A DNA stretch of 64,000 nt, from the IMG/VR virus record IMGVR_UViG_3300028377_000007, positions 1 to 64,000 of that record; one strand, given 5' to 3'. A program made the translations under genes and the position numbers. Shown in pieces: positions 14,288 to 22,164 of the stretch (position 1 is its first letter; each line of letters starts with the position of its first letter). Under the pieces are notes generated by a model. The model was not told where the DNA came from. It ran no database searches and worked only from the letters and a program-made list of their open reading frames with translations. This stretch comes from a virus.

Positions 14288-14472
14288 TTATTCTTGTCCT
14301 TCCAAAAAAATTATAACACAAAAGTAAAATAAAATAGCAAAAGGAATTCCTAGAATTATATAAAATAAAACAAATGGCGTCCTGAGTATATTATGATAAA
14401 CAGAAGTTTTTTTGGAAATATGTTTTGAATTACTCTGTTCAAAAGAGTTTCCCGATATTTATATTTTCTCAT
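14288..14472 (-). pseudogene. Small membrane protein gene with an apparent frameshift
   Basis: The promoter (TTGACT, 17 bp, AAAATA at 14482-14510) points at the ATG 14472. Shifting frame after about six codons gives a Ser/Lys-rich stretch followed by a long membrane helix (LFYIILGIPFAILFYF) and a stop at 14288. Length is one base short of a codon multiple. The unshifted frame is also open for 38 codons, so this call is tentative. Confidence 0.4.
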
Positions 14473-14517
14473 TTGTATGTATATTTTGCGCGAAAGGTTA
14501 CTAAAGTCAAGTTTTAT

Positions 14518-14668
14518 TTAAGAAAAATAATTTTCTAATTCTCTATCAGACAAAAGAACCGCTTTACTTTTTAACCCCAACCAGTTAAGATTGCAAGGAA
14601 TTTAATCCCTTCGCGATAATGATTCTAAAATCTTTAAATGTTTTTTCTGGTATTGTTATTTTTTTCAT
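14518..14668 (-). pseudogene. Small gene with an apparent frameshift
   Basis: Starting at the ATG 14668, 27 codons run to a stop; one frame over, LNWLGLKSKAVLLSDREL continues to 14518. One surplus base near 14590 would explain it. No family recognised. Confidence 0.45.
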
Positions 14669-14675
14669 GATTCGT

Positions 14676-14704
14676 ATATTTAAGGAAAAGTTCGCACAAG
14701 TCAA
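14676..14704 (-). promoter_or_regulatory. Promoter of the 14518-14668 gene
   Basis: TTGACT, 17 bp, AAATAT, then 7 bp to the ATG; near-copy of the 13739-13767 promoter. Confidence 0.72.
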
Positions 14705-15590
14705 TAAAAAAACAAACTTCTCAGAAAAAAAGTCTTTTTTCTATAAAAAAGTAAATAAAGTTTATTTTCGGAGCATAAAAAGAGGTATTTCGCCGCGATA
14801 TTTTGCTTTTTTGTGTCTCAATAAGCTTTTTTTCTGTATTTTTTTAAAAAAAAGAAGTAAAATTACTATTTTCCCGTATTTTTTATACTTACCCCCCTCT
14901 GAACCTATACCCCCGATTCTGTAAGTCGTTGTTATTCAGTTATATAAGTTTTTTTGCTTTTTTGCCTATTTTTCTTGATTTTGCCCTTTTTTTGCTGTTT
15001 TTGTCTATTTTTTTGGGGTTATTTTGCTTTTTTTATTGAGACTGGCTTTTTTCTCAGCTTTTTTTGGAAACTTTTCTAAAGTTTGTATTTTTTATTGCTT
15101 TTTGTGGGTAAAAGTGGGGCTAAATGGGTGATTATGGAGTATTTTTGTTATTTATATTGTGTGTTTCGAGCTAATCCAAAAACCCCCCCCCCAAAAAAAA
15201 ACAAAAACAGCCTTCTTCTTCTTCCTTTACTATATACTCTATATGTATTTTGGGTATTGATGCTAATAATTAAAGGCCCAGCTAAACCCTGCTAGCTATC
15301 AATAACCCTTTGTTAATCAACGCTTTAAGAAACATTTTTATCTATTATTTGAATGCTTAAAGCCTTAAAATTTTAAAACAAAAAAGCTATTATTATCCTC
15401 TATTTTTACCTATGTATTTGGCCTATATTACTGGTTATTTTTATGGTTTTGTAAGTCTTTGACAGGAAAAGCGTTATACTTCATAACAAAAAGCTAATAT
15501 CATAATACACTAGGTCTAATAGTTTAATGTAGTTGAATTATAGTTTAATAACTAACTATGATATTAAATTACCCCTTTGTTTAACTATGT
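14705..15590. other. 0.9-kb noncoding, T-rich region with homopolymers and repeats
   Basis: No convincing gene on either strand. The plus strand is strikingly T-rich from 14710 to 15080. C10 is followed at once by A9 at 15183-15201. TAATATCATA (15495-15504) is the inverse of TATGATATTA (15557-15566), and TAGTTTAAT repeats at 15520 and 15541. It separates the cluster of single-gene promoters from the longer operons and could hold an origin or a recombination joint. Confidence 0.55.
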
Positions 15591-15785
15591 TTAATGTATG
15601 CCCAGAAGACGTGAAATGAAAAATGGCTGGGAATCGTTAGAAAATAGCTCACATGCAAAAAATCCCGGTTCGCGTAATGACGGCGGAACATAATGTGAGC
15701 CCTGTTTCTGACAATTTGGGCAAATAGGTTTACGCTTCACGCGGGCGTTCCAATTAGCTAGACGTTTGATCATTTTTTCTTTCAT
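15591..15785 (-). CDS. Small Cys-containing conserved phage protein
   Basis: 64 residues with CPNCQKQGSHYVPPSL and a later GFFACE. This CxxC-GxHxVPPS-GFFxC layout recurs in phage proteins and probably binds zinc. The ATG lies one base after the methyltransferase stop, indicating coupling. Confidence 0.65.
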   Translation of the reverse strand: MKEKMIKRLANWNARVKRKPICPNCQKQGSHYVPPSLREPGFFACELFSNDSQPFFISRLLGIH

Positions 15786-15786
15786 A

Positions 15787-16512
15787 TTATTTTAATCTTT
15801 CCACACAAATATCGTAATATTTTTTTTCTTTTTCAATGCCGATGAATTGTCGGTTGAGGTTTTTAGCGGCTAGGCAGGTCGTGCCGCTTCCCATACAATT
15901 ATCAAGAATGAGGTCGTTTTCATTCGTATAGGTTTTGATTAGGTATTCGCAGAGGTCAACTGGTTTTTGGGTAGAGTGTAATTTCCCGTTTCTATTCGGG
16001 ACGACTTTGGAATCTAAAACCGAACTAGGCTGGACAAAATTAGGATCATACCTTTTCTTTACTTTATTAAGCTTAACATGATTAGACTCTCCACAATAAT
16101 GATCGTAGTTATAACAGGCTTTTCCAATCCCGACTCTCGGTTTCATAACTGGATTGTATGTTGGTTGATTTTTATAAAAAACTAAAATATCTTCATGGTA
16201 TCTCATCGGTCTATATTTCGCCGCTGTCATTCCGGTTGGAACGTTTTTGCTCCAAACTAGAGAATATCTAAATTTATCCCTATTGGAAACTATCAAGTCT
16301 GTTGTAAAGGGCTGGCTTGCGAATAATACAATGGCGGAAGATTCGTCGCAAATTCTTTCGTATTGTTCCCACAGTTTATCGAAAGGGATTATTGTATCCC
16401 ATTTACATGCCGTCGTTCCGTAAGGCAAATCGCACAAAATCATATCCACTGATTTATCAGGGACGTCTTTCATTAACTCTAAACAGTCACCATGCCAAAT
16501 TTCTTGTTTCAT
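15787..16512 (-). CDS. DNA adenine methyltransferase, beta-type
   Basis: 241 residues. DLPYG (catalytic motif IV) comes first and the SAM-binding DNCMGSGTT motif near residue 210, the order of the N6/N4-methyltransferase beta class. No restriction enzyme is adjacent, so it is likely protective or regulatory. Its last 25 codons recur as a diverged fragment at 34064-34146. Confidence 0.9.
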   Translation of the reverse strand: MKQEIWHGDCLELMKDVPDKSVDMILCDLPYGTTACKWDTIIPFDKLWEQYERICDESSAIVLFASQPFTTDLIVSNRDKFRYSLVWSKNVPTGMTAAKYRPMRYHEDILVFYKNQPTYNPVMKPRVGIGKACYNYDHYCGESNHVKLNKVKKRYDPNFVQPSSVLDSKVVPNRNGKLHSTQKPVDLCEYLIKTYTNENDLILDNCMGSGTTCLAAKNLNRQFIGIEKEKKYYDICVERLK

Positions 16513-16527
16513 ATTATGGATGTAATT

Positions 16528-17355
16528 TTAATTCTCTAAAGCCTTCGTATCCATGTTTTCTATGTACTCCTTAATTTCGGCCCAATTATCATAAGTAATT
16601 TTTACCCCCGAAGCAAGTTCAACAGATACAATACTTCTATTTCCCCGATAAGTATCCCCAAAGGAATTTACTAACATACGAGGATCGATTTCTGCGCACC
16701 CATATTTAATCATTCCTTTATCTGTTATTTTGCCATCATGACCGTTGATTTTTGGCATAAAAACATCTGGTTTTTCAAGTAATTTTAAAAACTCATCTGG
16801 AGAAATTATCTTTTTACCGCACATATCAACAAAATTTTTATAAGTTGTTAATACTTGATCTTCATGCAATACAATATAATTCAATCTAGGTGGAATATTC
16901 CCGTTATCCTCCGCTAAACTAATAATTAAAGTTGGAACGGTATTTTCTTGGTGTCTTTGCTCATTTTTTACTCCATTTTCTTCTAAAAATAAATGAAATT
17001 GCTTTTGTTCAAACTCACTTGAGAACTTTATTGCTTGAGATTTTAAAACCCTTTTTATTTTGCTTTCATCGATTTTCATGATATATTTTTGATTAAATTG
17101 TTCGAAAGTTAATTCTGGAATATGTTTTTGAACGTTATCTGAGATCAAATCCCAACCACAACAATATTTTTGGCTGTCCGTTTTTTTTCTTCCAAAATCG
17201 TAAAAATATACTCTTATTGGGTATTTTGTATAGATTCGCTTGAAACAAATTTTGCTATCTGGCCCAAAGATTTCTTTAGCAAAATCATAAACTACTTTGT
17301 TTTGCTCTTCATTCTCAATGATTACTTGGAATTCTTCTTTGTTTTTTTCTTTCAT
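16528..17355 (-). CDS. Hypothetical protein, paralogue of 12964-13731
   Basis: 275 residues from the ATG at 17355. Shares several blocks with the 13-kb gene, best at the C-terminus (KIISPDEFLKLLEKPDV, PKINGHDGKI, KYGCAEI). No known domain. The pair suggests a phage-specific family duplicated before the intervening region diverged. Confidence 0.7.
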   Translation of the reverse strand: MKEKNKEEFQVIIENEEQNKVVYDFAKEIFGPDSKICFKRIYTKYPIRVYFYDFGRKKTDSQKYCCGWDLISDNVQKHIPELTFEQFNQKYIMKIDESKIKRVLKSQAIKFSSEFEQKQFHLFLEENGVKNEQRHQENTVPTLIISLAEDNGNIPPRLNYIVLHEDQVLTTYKNFVDMCGKKIISPDEFLKLLEKPDVFMPKINGHDGKITDKGMIKYGCAEIDPRMLVNSFGDTYRGNRSIVSVELASGVKITYDNWAEIKEYIENMDTKALEN

Positions 17356-17362
17356 GGTTTGT

Positions 17363-17391
17363 ATGTTTTCAGAATTTTTGGTAAAAGTCAA
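17363..17391 (-). promoter_or_regulatory. Promoter of the 17355 operon
   Basis: TTGACT, 17 bp, AAACAT, then 7 bp to the ATG. Confidence 0.72.
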
Positions 17392-17422
17392 GATTTATTT
17401 TACACTACTGTCGGATCTGACA

Positions 17423-17551
17423 TTAAGAAAAAATGCTCTCTAAGACAGTTACATAAGGCAAAGCTAAAGCGTAGCCTAATACCACTCCAAAAAGAAAGCC
17501 GAAAATAATAATTATGAGGTATTTTAGTTTTGTTTTGTTATCTATGTTCAT
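17423..17551 (-). CDS. Small membrane protein
   Basis: 42 residues with one membrane helix (LIIIIFGFLFGVVLGYA). ATG overlaps the upstream stop (ATGA). Function unknown. Confidence 0.6.
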   Translation of the reverse strand: MNIDNKTKLKYLIIIIFGFLFGVVLGYALALPYVTVLESIFS

Positions 17552-17766
17552 AATTTTTTTTCAAAATACTGTTCTAATGCCTTAATAATCAAATCAGCGT
17601 TATTTTCCCACTCCTCTTTTGTCGCAAATTTTGGGGCTTTTGCCATACAATAAGCCATATCCTTATGCTTTTCAATAAAAATACTGCCATTATTCGTACC
17701 ATCTTCATTTTTTCTAAATGAGATTTTCAATTTGTCGTGTGGTTCTATTAGCATATTTGGATTCAT
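17548..17766 (-). CDS. Hypothetical protein
   Basis: 72 residues from the ATG at 17766 (MNPNMLIEP), which overlaps the upstream stop as ATGA. Likely alpha/beta, ending in a helix. No domain recognised. Confidence 0.65.
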   Translation of the reverse strand: MNPNMLIEPHDKLKISFRKNEDGTNNGSIFIEKHKDMAYCMAKAPKFATKEEWENNADLIIKALEQYFEKKL

Positions 17767-17882
17767 TTTGGTATTCTCCCTACTTGAATTAAAATCCCGA
17801 TAATAGCGCAACCAATAATCCAAAGAAATAAATCTTCATTGATCGGTAATTGAAATTCTGCTATGGGAATAAATAGTTTCAT
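17763..17882 (-). CDS. Small membrane protein
   Basis: 39 residues with a central hydrophobic helix (DLFLWIIGCAIIGILIQV). Coupled by ATGA overlaps to genes on both sides. Confidence 0.55.
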   Translation of the reverse strand: MKLFIPIAEFQLPINEDLFLWIIGCAIIGILIQVGRIPK

Positions 17883-18625
17883 TGTTTATGATAAGCGTAC
17901 ATAATAACAGTGTCAATATTTGTTCCAGAATCTTTAAATGATTTCTCTCTTAGGTTTCTGAAACCAATATGTTCAAAGGTTTCTTCCCACTTTTGAATTT
18001 TTGATTTATATTTTTCTTCAAAGTTTGAAGGTAAAATGATAACACAAGAACCGCCCTTATAAATAATATCAAGCATTTTTTCTACATGAAGCAATGCTTT
18101 TTTGAATGGTGGATTTGCATAAATAACATCATACTTTTCATCTGTTTTAAAAGTATCAAAATCTTCCCCAACTAAATTTACGCCCTTTTCTTGTAGGATT
18201 TTTCTGTTTGTTGGTTCAATTTCAACAGCATCCCATGTTATATTCGCCATACTACCCGCGCCATTATTCATATAATCAATAATAGCCCCTCTCCCAGCAG
18301 AGGGTTCTAGGCACCTGACTTCTCCGCAAGGAATATGAGTATTTAACATTTCAATAACAACGTCTTCGGGAGTAGGAAAGTAATGCCATTCCTGTTTATA
18401 GTTTGGTTTTTCGCCGCCTCTTAGTTTATTTAAAAGATCCGTGGGATCAAATGAAAATTCAAAATGCTGTTTCTTTCCACCGATCCATTCCCCCAAATTT
18501 TGAGTTAAAAGTTTTTTAAAATCGGCATAAAGCTTTGGCTCCATTTCAATAACTTCGCGACTTGGCGGGTTTATTGCGTTGCCAGATATAGAACAATTAT
18601 TGAAGACTTCTATTCGGTTGCTCAT
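17879..18625 (-). CDS. N6-adenine methyltransferase-like protein
   Basis: 248 residues. HYFPTPEDVVIEML introduces a SAM-binding fold with LEPSAGRGAI (motif I) near residue 105 and NPPF (catalytic) near 170. The NPPF tetrapeptide fits adenine methylation of DNA, though RNA cannot be excluded. It heads a four-gene chain joined by ATGA overlaps. The promoter is 26 bp from the ATG, so this gene has a short A-rich leader. Confidence 0.85.
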   Translation of the reverse strand: MSNRIEVFNNCSISGNAINPPSREVIEMEPKLYADFKKLLTQNLGEWIGGKKQHFEFSFDPTDLLNKLRGGEKPNYKQEWHYFPTPEDVVIEMLNTHIPCGEVRCLEPSAGRGAIIDYMNNGAGSMANITWDAVEIEPTNRKILQEKGVNLVGEDFDTFKTDEKYDVIYANPPFKKALLHVEKMLDIIYKGGSCVIILPSNFEEKYKSKIQKWEETFEHIGFRNLREKSFKDSGTNIDTVIMYAYHKQ

Positions 18626-18650
18626 GTTGTTTATTTTTTAATATGTAGGG

Positions 18651-18679
18651 AAGTATGAAGAAAAATTTTCAAAAGTCAA
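18651..18679 (-). promoter_or_regulatory. Promoter of the 18625 operon
   Basis: TTGACT, 17 bp, ATACTT; leader of about 20 bases, AT-rich, no Shine-Dalgarno. Confidence 0.6.
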
Positions 18680-18683
18680 CCCT

Positions 18684-18861
18684 TTATTGAAAAAACCAAA
18701 AACAAAATTCGATCCCTCTTCTCTCTGTTCTGTGATGATCAATCAAACAGCTTCTCCAGCTAGTTATTTTTACAACATTATCTTTTTCATCTAGCCATTT
18801 TTTCCATATACAAGAAAAGCATTTAATTAATAAACGATTTTTTTGTTATATTATCTTTCAT
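18684..18861 (-). pseudogene. Small gene with an apparent poly-A frameshift
   Basis: From the ATG 18861 the frame closes after 12 codons. Removing one A from the A7 run near 18840 continues it as CFSCIWKKWLDEKDNVVKIT and on to a stop at 18684, about 58 residues with a CxxC. The length is one base over a codon multiple. Confidence 0.5.
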
Positions 18862-18870
18862 TTTTAGAAT

Positions 18871-18949
18871 TGGTGGGCCTTATGGGATTTAAACCCATGA
18901 TCTTCCATTTATGAGATGGTTGCTTTGAATCAGACTAAGCTAAAGGCCC
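18871..18949 (-). tRNA. tRNA with CAU anticodon (elongator Met or Ile2), encoded CCA
   Basis: Acceptor GGGCCTT/AAGGCCC is perfect, so it is not an initiator. D stem GCTT/AAGC, anticodon loop CTCATAA, T arm ATGGG-TTTAAAT-CCCAT, genomic CCA. The T loop has U56 rather than C, and the D loop has GA where GG is usual, so A19-U56 appears to replace G19-C56. If modified by lysidine it would read AUA. An A-A mismatch closes the anticodon stem. Confidence 0.88.
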
Positions 18950-18962
18950 GTAAAATTAAAAG

Positions 18963-19056
18963 TTATTCTTCATTTTTAAGTGGACGCTTGCTTTGAAACC
19001 ATTTTGCCGCTAACATAAGCAAAGCAATAACAAAAGCTATAAGAAGTTTTGTTCAT
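18963..19056 (-). pseudogene. Small membrane protein gene with an apparent poly-A frameshift
   Basis: The ATG at 19056 overlaps the upstream stop (ATGA). Dropping one A from AACAAAACTT gives MNKLLIAFVIALLMLAA, a membrane helix, with a basic tail and stop at 18963. Without the correction the frame encodes an unlikely Cys/Tyr/Ser-rich peptide. Confidence 0.5.
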
Positions 19057-19235
19057 TGTTCTACTCTAGGTTGATATTCTTGTATCTTTTCCCAAGAAAC
19101 TACTTCAATAAAGTTTCTATATAAGCTCATTTCGTTTGACAATGGATTTCTCCATTGAAATACAGTCCAAGCAAAAAAAACATAAAACAAAAATACCATC
19201 AATAAAATTTTTAATAAACTAATAGAAGCTTTCAT
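19053..19235 (-). CDS. Small membrane protein
   Basis: 60 residues with an N-terminal membrane helix (LLKILLMVFLFYVFFAW) and a soluble tail. Coupled to the upstream gene by an ATGA overlap. Confidence 0.6.
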   Translation of the reverse strand: MKASISLLKILLMVFLFYVFFAWTVFQWRNPLSNEMSLYRNFIEVVSWEKIQEYQPRVEQ

Positions 19236-19459
19236 TTCATAATTACCCCCATAAGATATTGTTCTTGTTTTTTGAGTTCGCCGATAGAGCGATCATAATC
19301 TTTATTATTCGCCCAAAATATAATACTTTCATTGAACATAATCAACTGAAAGTTTTCTTCATTAGAAAGATTTTGTCGCCCAAAAGAAATAATTACATTG
19401 TTTAGTTCGAACATTTCTTGCCGGATGTAATTAATTGTGTCTCTGTTGTGTCCGTCCAT
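19232..19459 (-). CDS. Hypothetical helical protein
   Basis: 75 residues, predicted helical. TTGACA, 17 bp, CACTCT lies upstream with a leader of about 14 AT-rich bases. Confidence 0.6.
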   Translation of the reverse strand: MDGHNRDTINYIRQEMFELNNVIISFGRQNLSNEENFQLIMFNESIIFWANNKDYDRSIGELKKQEQYLMGVIMK

Positions 19460-19573
19460 GATTTTTTATTATTTATAAAGAGAGTGGGGAAAATTTCTCT
19501 GATTGTCAAGAAAAAAAATTATTCTTCCCAAAGTAATCCACACGCTTCTGCAATTTTAATTCTTTGTTTCTTT

Positions 19574-19699
19574 TTATCCAATTTTTATATGATAAGGGTT
19601 ATCTACTGGAATTAAATCACAAGAATATGCTTCATGTCCTTTTTCTCTAAAACAATCTCTAATAACCCCAGAGGATTCGCAACCAATTAATACCTTCAT
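19574..19699 (-). pseudogene. Truncated MKVLIGCE-type protein
   Basis: 41 residues beginning MKVLIGCESSGVIRDCF and continuing GHEAYSCDLIPVDNPYHI, the N-terminus of a phage protein family related to cytosine methyltransferase folds, normally far longer. Just downstream, another frame ends with KQRIKIAEACGLLW, the tail of an unrelated small phage protein, suggesting a deletion fused two genes at about 19570. Confidence 0.55.
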
Positions 19700-19917
19700 T
19701 AAAATTGAGTCCTTACTTGGTCTGTACTCCTAATCGCCATTTTAAATAAATGCTTTGTTTTTTCTCTCCATTTTTCCATTGCGGATAATTTGTTCGAGCT
19801 TTCTTCTTCAAAAAGAAAATCAATTTCTACGTTTGATTCTTCCTCGCTTTTATCAGAGTAAACAATAATTTCTTTGCTGTCTTCTGTTACATAGATCAGT
19901 ATCTTTTGCTTTTCCAT
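19699..19917 (-). CDS. Hypothetical acidic protein
   Basis: 72 residues from the ATG at 19917, which has AAAGGA about 10 bp upstream. Beta-strand start (KILIYVTEDSKEIIVY) then a very acidic stretch. Its stop overlaps the next ATG (TAATG). Confidence 0.6.
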   Translation of the reverse strand: MEKQKILIYVTEDSKEIIVYSDKSEEESNVEIDFLFEEESSNKLSAMEKWREKTKHLFKMAIRSTDQVRTQF

Positions 19918-19924
19918 AGTATTA

Positions 19925-20173
19925 TTATCCTTTAATGTTTCCGCATTTAAAATCAAATACGGTTTCTAGGTTGATGCTTCTGTAGTTTTTCTTTTGGCAA
20001 TCCCATACAGTTACAAGATTAGAATGGTTTTTATGGGTATTTTCACCGCCGCGAAGATACTTTTTCACCCCCGTTCTAGCCAACATTTTCCTTTCACTTC
20101 CATCTTTTTTGATGAATGATGCAGAAAAGAATTTGCCGCGAGTTTGTTCAATTGCTTGTTTTGTATTTTTCAT
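19925..20173 (-). CDS. SH3-barrel-like conserved phage protein
   Basis: 82 residues. FFSASFIKKDGSERKML, RTGVKKYLRGG and DCQKKNYRSINLETV match a small phage/plasmid family usually described as SH3-like barrels. Role unknown. Confidence 0.7.
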   Translation of the reverse strand: MKNTKQAIEQTRGKFFSASFIKKDGSERKMLARTGVKKYLRGGENTHKNHSNLVTVWDCQKKNYRSINLETVFDFKCGNIKG

Positions 20174-20180
20174 TATTTAT

Positions 20181-20209
20181 ATCCTTTCAGAATTTATTTG
20201 TTTTGTCAA
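20181..20209 (-). promoter_or_regulatory. Promoter of the 19925-20173 gene
   Basis: TTGACA, 17 bp, AAGGAT, then 7 bp to the ATG. The hexamer also resembles a Shine-Dalgarno, so the -10 assignment is uncertain. Confidence 0.5.
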
Positions 20210-20221
20210 CAGTTTTTTTAG

Positions 20222-20298
20222 TGGTACGGAGGGCGGGACTCGAACCCGCGACCCACGGTTTAGAAAACCGTTGCTCTATCCAACTGAGCTACCCCCGC
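20222..20298 (-). tRNA. tRNA-Arg (UCU) with encoded CCA
   Basis: GC-rich canonical cloverleaf: acceptor GCGGGGG/CCTCCGT with two G-U pairs, D arm GCTC/GAGC, anticodon stem ACGGT/ACCGT around TTTCTAA, T arm GCGGG-TTCGAGT-CCCGC, and CCA. It reads AGA/AGG. Its composition is unlike the phage genes, suggesting recent acquisition from a host. Confidence 0.97.
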
Positions 20299-20303
20299 AA
20301 AAA

Positions 20304-20576
20304 TCAAGTGTATTCCTTCTCTGGTTCTGGAATATCCAAACACTCTAAATAAGCAAATAAAAGCCCTTTAATATCATCATAAAACCTTGAAAAAGTATTA
20401 TTATTAATAATAGAATTAGAATTGTCATTATTAATTAACAACAAAGAATATTTCTTAACTTCTCCGTCTATATGTTGTCCTATAATCTTAAATATGAAAG
20501 TTTCATCGAAAGACACTTCATCACCAAGATAAAATCTGCCGTTTTCTATGTCTGATTTGTTATTTATTGTTTTCAT
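20304..20576 (-). CDS. Hypothetical protein
   Basis: 90 residues, beta-rich start (GDEVSFDETFIFKIIGQ) with an Asn/Ser-rich insertion. No domain recognised. Overlaps the end of the upstream gene by 17 bases. Confidence 0.6.
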   Translation of the reverse strand: MKTINNKSDIENGRFYLGDEVSFDETFIFKIIGQHIDGEVKKYSLLLINNDNSNSIINNNTFSRFYDDIKGLLFAYLECLDIPEPEKEYT

Positions 20577-20952
20577 TTTCTTTGTTTTTTTCTATTTCTT
20601 TTATAATGTTATTTGTCTCCAATATCAACAAGGTGGATATTAGACATATATAATTTGCTTTTAGCGATTTGTGAAAAAATCCTACCATCAAAGTAATAAA
20701 AAAATATAAAAATGCGTAATAAGATAAAAATACCGCCACAATTGTTAAAATAACATTATAATTATTGATAAACAAGTAAATAAATACAGCAACTGTCGAT
20801 AATATAGAAAAAAGGGATATAAAATTTATCCAAAGCTTTTTTACCGCTATTTTCACAGATCTTAATACATAGTAGATAGACGGCTTCTTGTTTTTTCCTT
20901 CATAAACATCATAAATCTCGAAGTCATTTTTATTTCTCTTTTCTATCTTCAT
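20560..20952 (-). CDS. Integral membrane protein
   Basis: 130 residues: a charged N-terminus, three hydrophobic helices at about 43-62, 65-90 and 98-112, and an Asn/Glu/Lys tail. Function unknown. Adjacent to the RuvB-like gene with no gap. Confidence 0.65.
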   Translation of the reverse strand: MKIEKRNKNDFEIYDVYEGKNKKPSIYYVLRSVKIAVKKLWINFISLFSILSTVAVFIYLFINNYNVILTIVAVFLSYYAFLYFFITLMVGFFHKSLKANYICLISTLLILETNNIIKEIEKNKENENNK

Positions 20953-21885
20953 TTATATAAGGGATTTAATAATTTGCTTGCCATGCATCGTGACTGACCT
21001 TTTGGAATCAATTGATATTGCGTCGATCTTCATCAGATAAGGTTCAATTGTCTGTCTAATCACCTGAGTTGTCAAGCCTGTACTTGCTCCAATCTTAGTC
21101 AAAGAACAGGGGGAATAGTTGTCAATTGTTTTTAAAACATTTACCTCTGAATTATTCAAACCATAAGGTTGAATATGTAAACTCTTTTTAAGATTGCCCA
21201 ACTCTTTCTTGGTAAAAGACTTGTCTTCTCTATCGGATAATAGAATTTTAATATCTTTGGCAATAAGAGCCGCGTTTCTAGCATTAAACCTTGCTGCCTT
21301 GCTGATTTCTTCTAAAGATTCGTTGCAGAACTTACAATTCTCAACATTCATTTTAATAATCCTTCCTAACTCTGGATAAGAGTAAGGAACAAAATCAATA
21401 ATAATCATCCTATCCAATAAAGGTTTTACCAACTTTTGTTGATCCGTAGTGGCAAATAAAAAAGTTAACTTTCTAAAATCAAAAGTAATTTCTTCTCCAT
21501 TTGCGCGGGTAATTGTTTTTCTATTGCCCTTTTCTGTATTCATAATACTCAAAAGAATATTCTGAACATCTTTTGGGATTTCATGTACTTCATCAAACAA
21601 GATAGTAATCCCGTCGCAATCCTCTGATAGCAAAGGTATAATCAAGCAATCAAAAAACTGATTAACATTTTTAAGGATAGAACAGTTAACTTCTACAAAC
21701 TTTGTTTTTTCGTCTGTATTTGACTTTACTTTCTTTGCCACTTCTCTAGCAAAAAGAGTTTTACCATTACCTTGTGCGCCAGTGAACATTAGAAAAGGCA
21801 ATGCCTCTCCGTTCTTATGCCCGTTTAGGTAAAAAGATAATTTACTTTTTGCTATGCTTTGTCCGATTAATGATTTGAATAACAT
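20953..21885 (-). CDS. RuvB-like AAA+ ATPase
   Basis: 310 residues. Walker A GAQGNGKT near 36-43, Walker B ILFDEVHEI near 94-102, sensor FLFATTDQQ, arginine-finger region LLDRMIIIDF, and a C-terminal winged-helix-like part. The order resembles Holliday-junction helicase RuvB, so branch migration during recombination or replication is likely. No RuvA or RuvC is nearby. Confidence 0.82.
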   Translation of the reverse strand: MLFKSLIGQSIAKSKLSFYLNGHKNGEALPFLMFTGAQGNGKTLFAREVAKKVKSNTDEKTKFVEVNCSILKNVNQFFDCLIIPLLSEDCDGITILFDEVHEIPKDVQNILLSIMNTEKGNRKTITRANGEEITFDFRKLTFLFATTDQQKLVKPLLDRMIIIDFVPYSYPELGRIIKMNVENCKFCNESLEEISKAARFNARNAALIAKDIKILLSDREDKSFTKKELGNLKKSLHIQPYGLNNSEVNVLKTIDNYSPCSLTKIGASTGLTTQVIRQTIEPYLMKIDAISIDSKRSVTMHGKQIIKSLI

Positions 21886-22125
21886 TTATAGATCCTCTGA
21901 TTTGAAAAGTGGAACAGATTCCCCTTCTTTTTCTTTAACAACACTAATCTGTACTGTTTCTGGCGGCTTGTCAATAGAAAAACCCAAAACTTCCAACCAT
22001 TTTCTGCTTACCCTTATAGGGGCATTCTCTGGAAAAAATTCGTTTAACGTAGAAAGAGAAATATTCACAAGGGTTTCCCCCTTTTTTCTTTCTTTTCTTG
22101 CCTGACTTATATTGATTTTTCTCAT
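21886..22125 (-). CDS. Hypothetical protein
   Basis: 79 residues from the ATG at 22125 (MRKINISQARKER); an ATG at 22137 would overlap the -10. No domain recognised. Ends directly before the RuvB-like gene and is probably its operon leader. Confidence 0.6.
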   Translation of the reverse strand: MRKINISQARKERKKGETLVNISLSTLNEFFPENAPIRVSRKWLEVLGFSIDKPPETVQISVVKEKEGESVPLFKSEDL

Positions 22126-22135
22126 TTGTAGAAGC

Positions 22136-22164
22136 ATAAAAACACAGTCTGGTTATTTTGTCAA
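22136..22164 (-). promoter_or_regulatory. Promoter of the 22125 to 20304 operon
   Basis: TTGACA, 17 bp, TTTTAT, then 10 bp to the ATG. Confidence 0.62.

Noticed and set aside
14680-15080. Protein-coding frame in the T-rich stretch on the plus strand
   Set aside because: The Phe/Lys-rich open frames there are low complexity, lack start signals and run against the local gene direction.
15787-20173. Restriction-modification systems
   Set aside because: Five DNA methyltransferases are present in the window but no restriction endonuclease gene is next to any of them.
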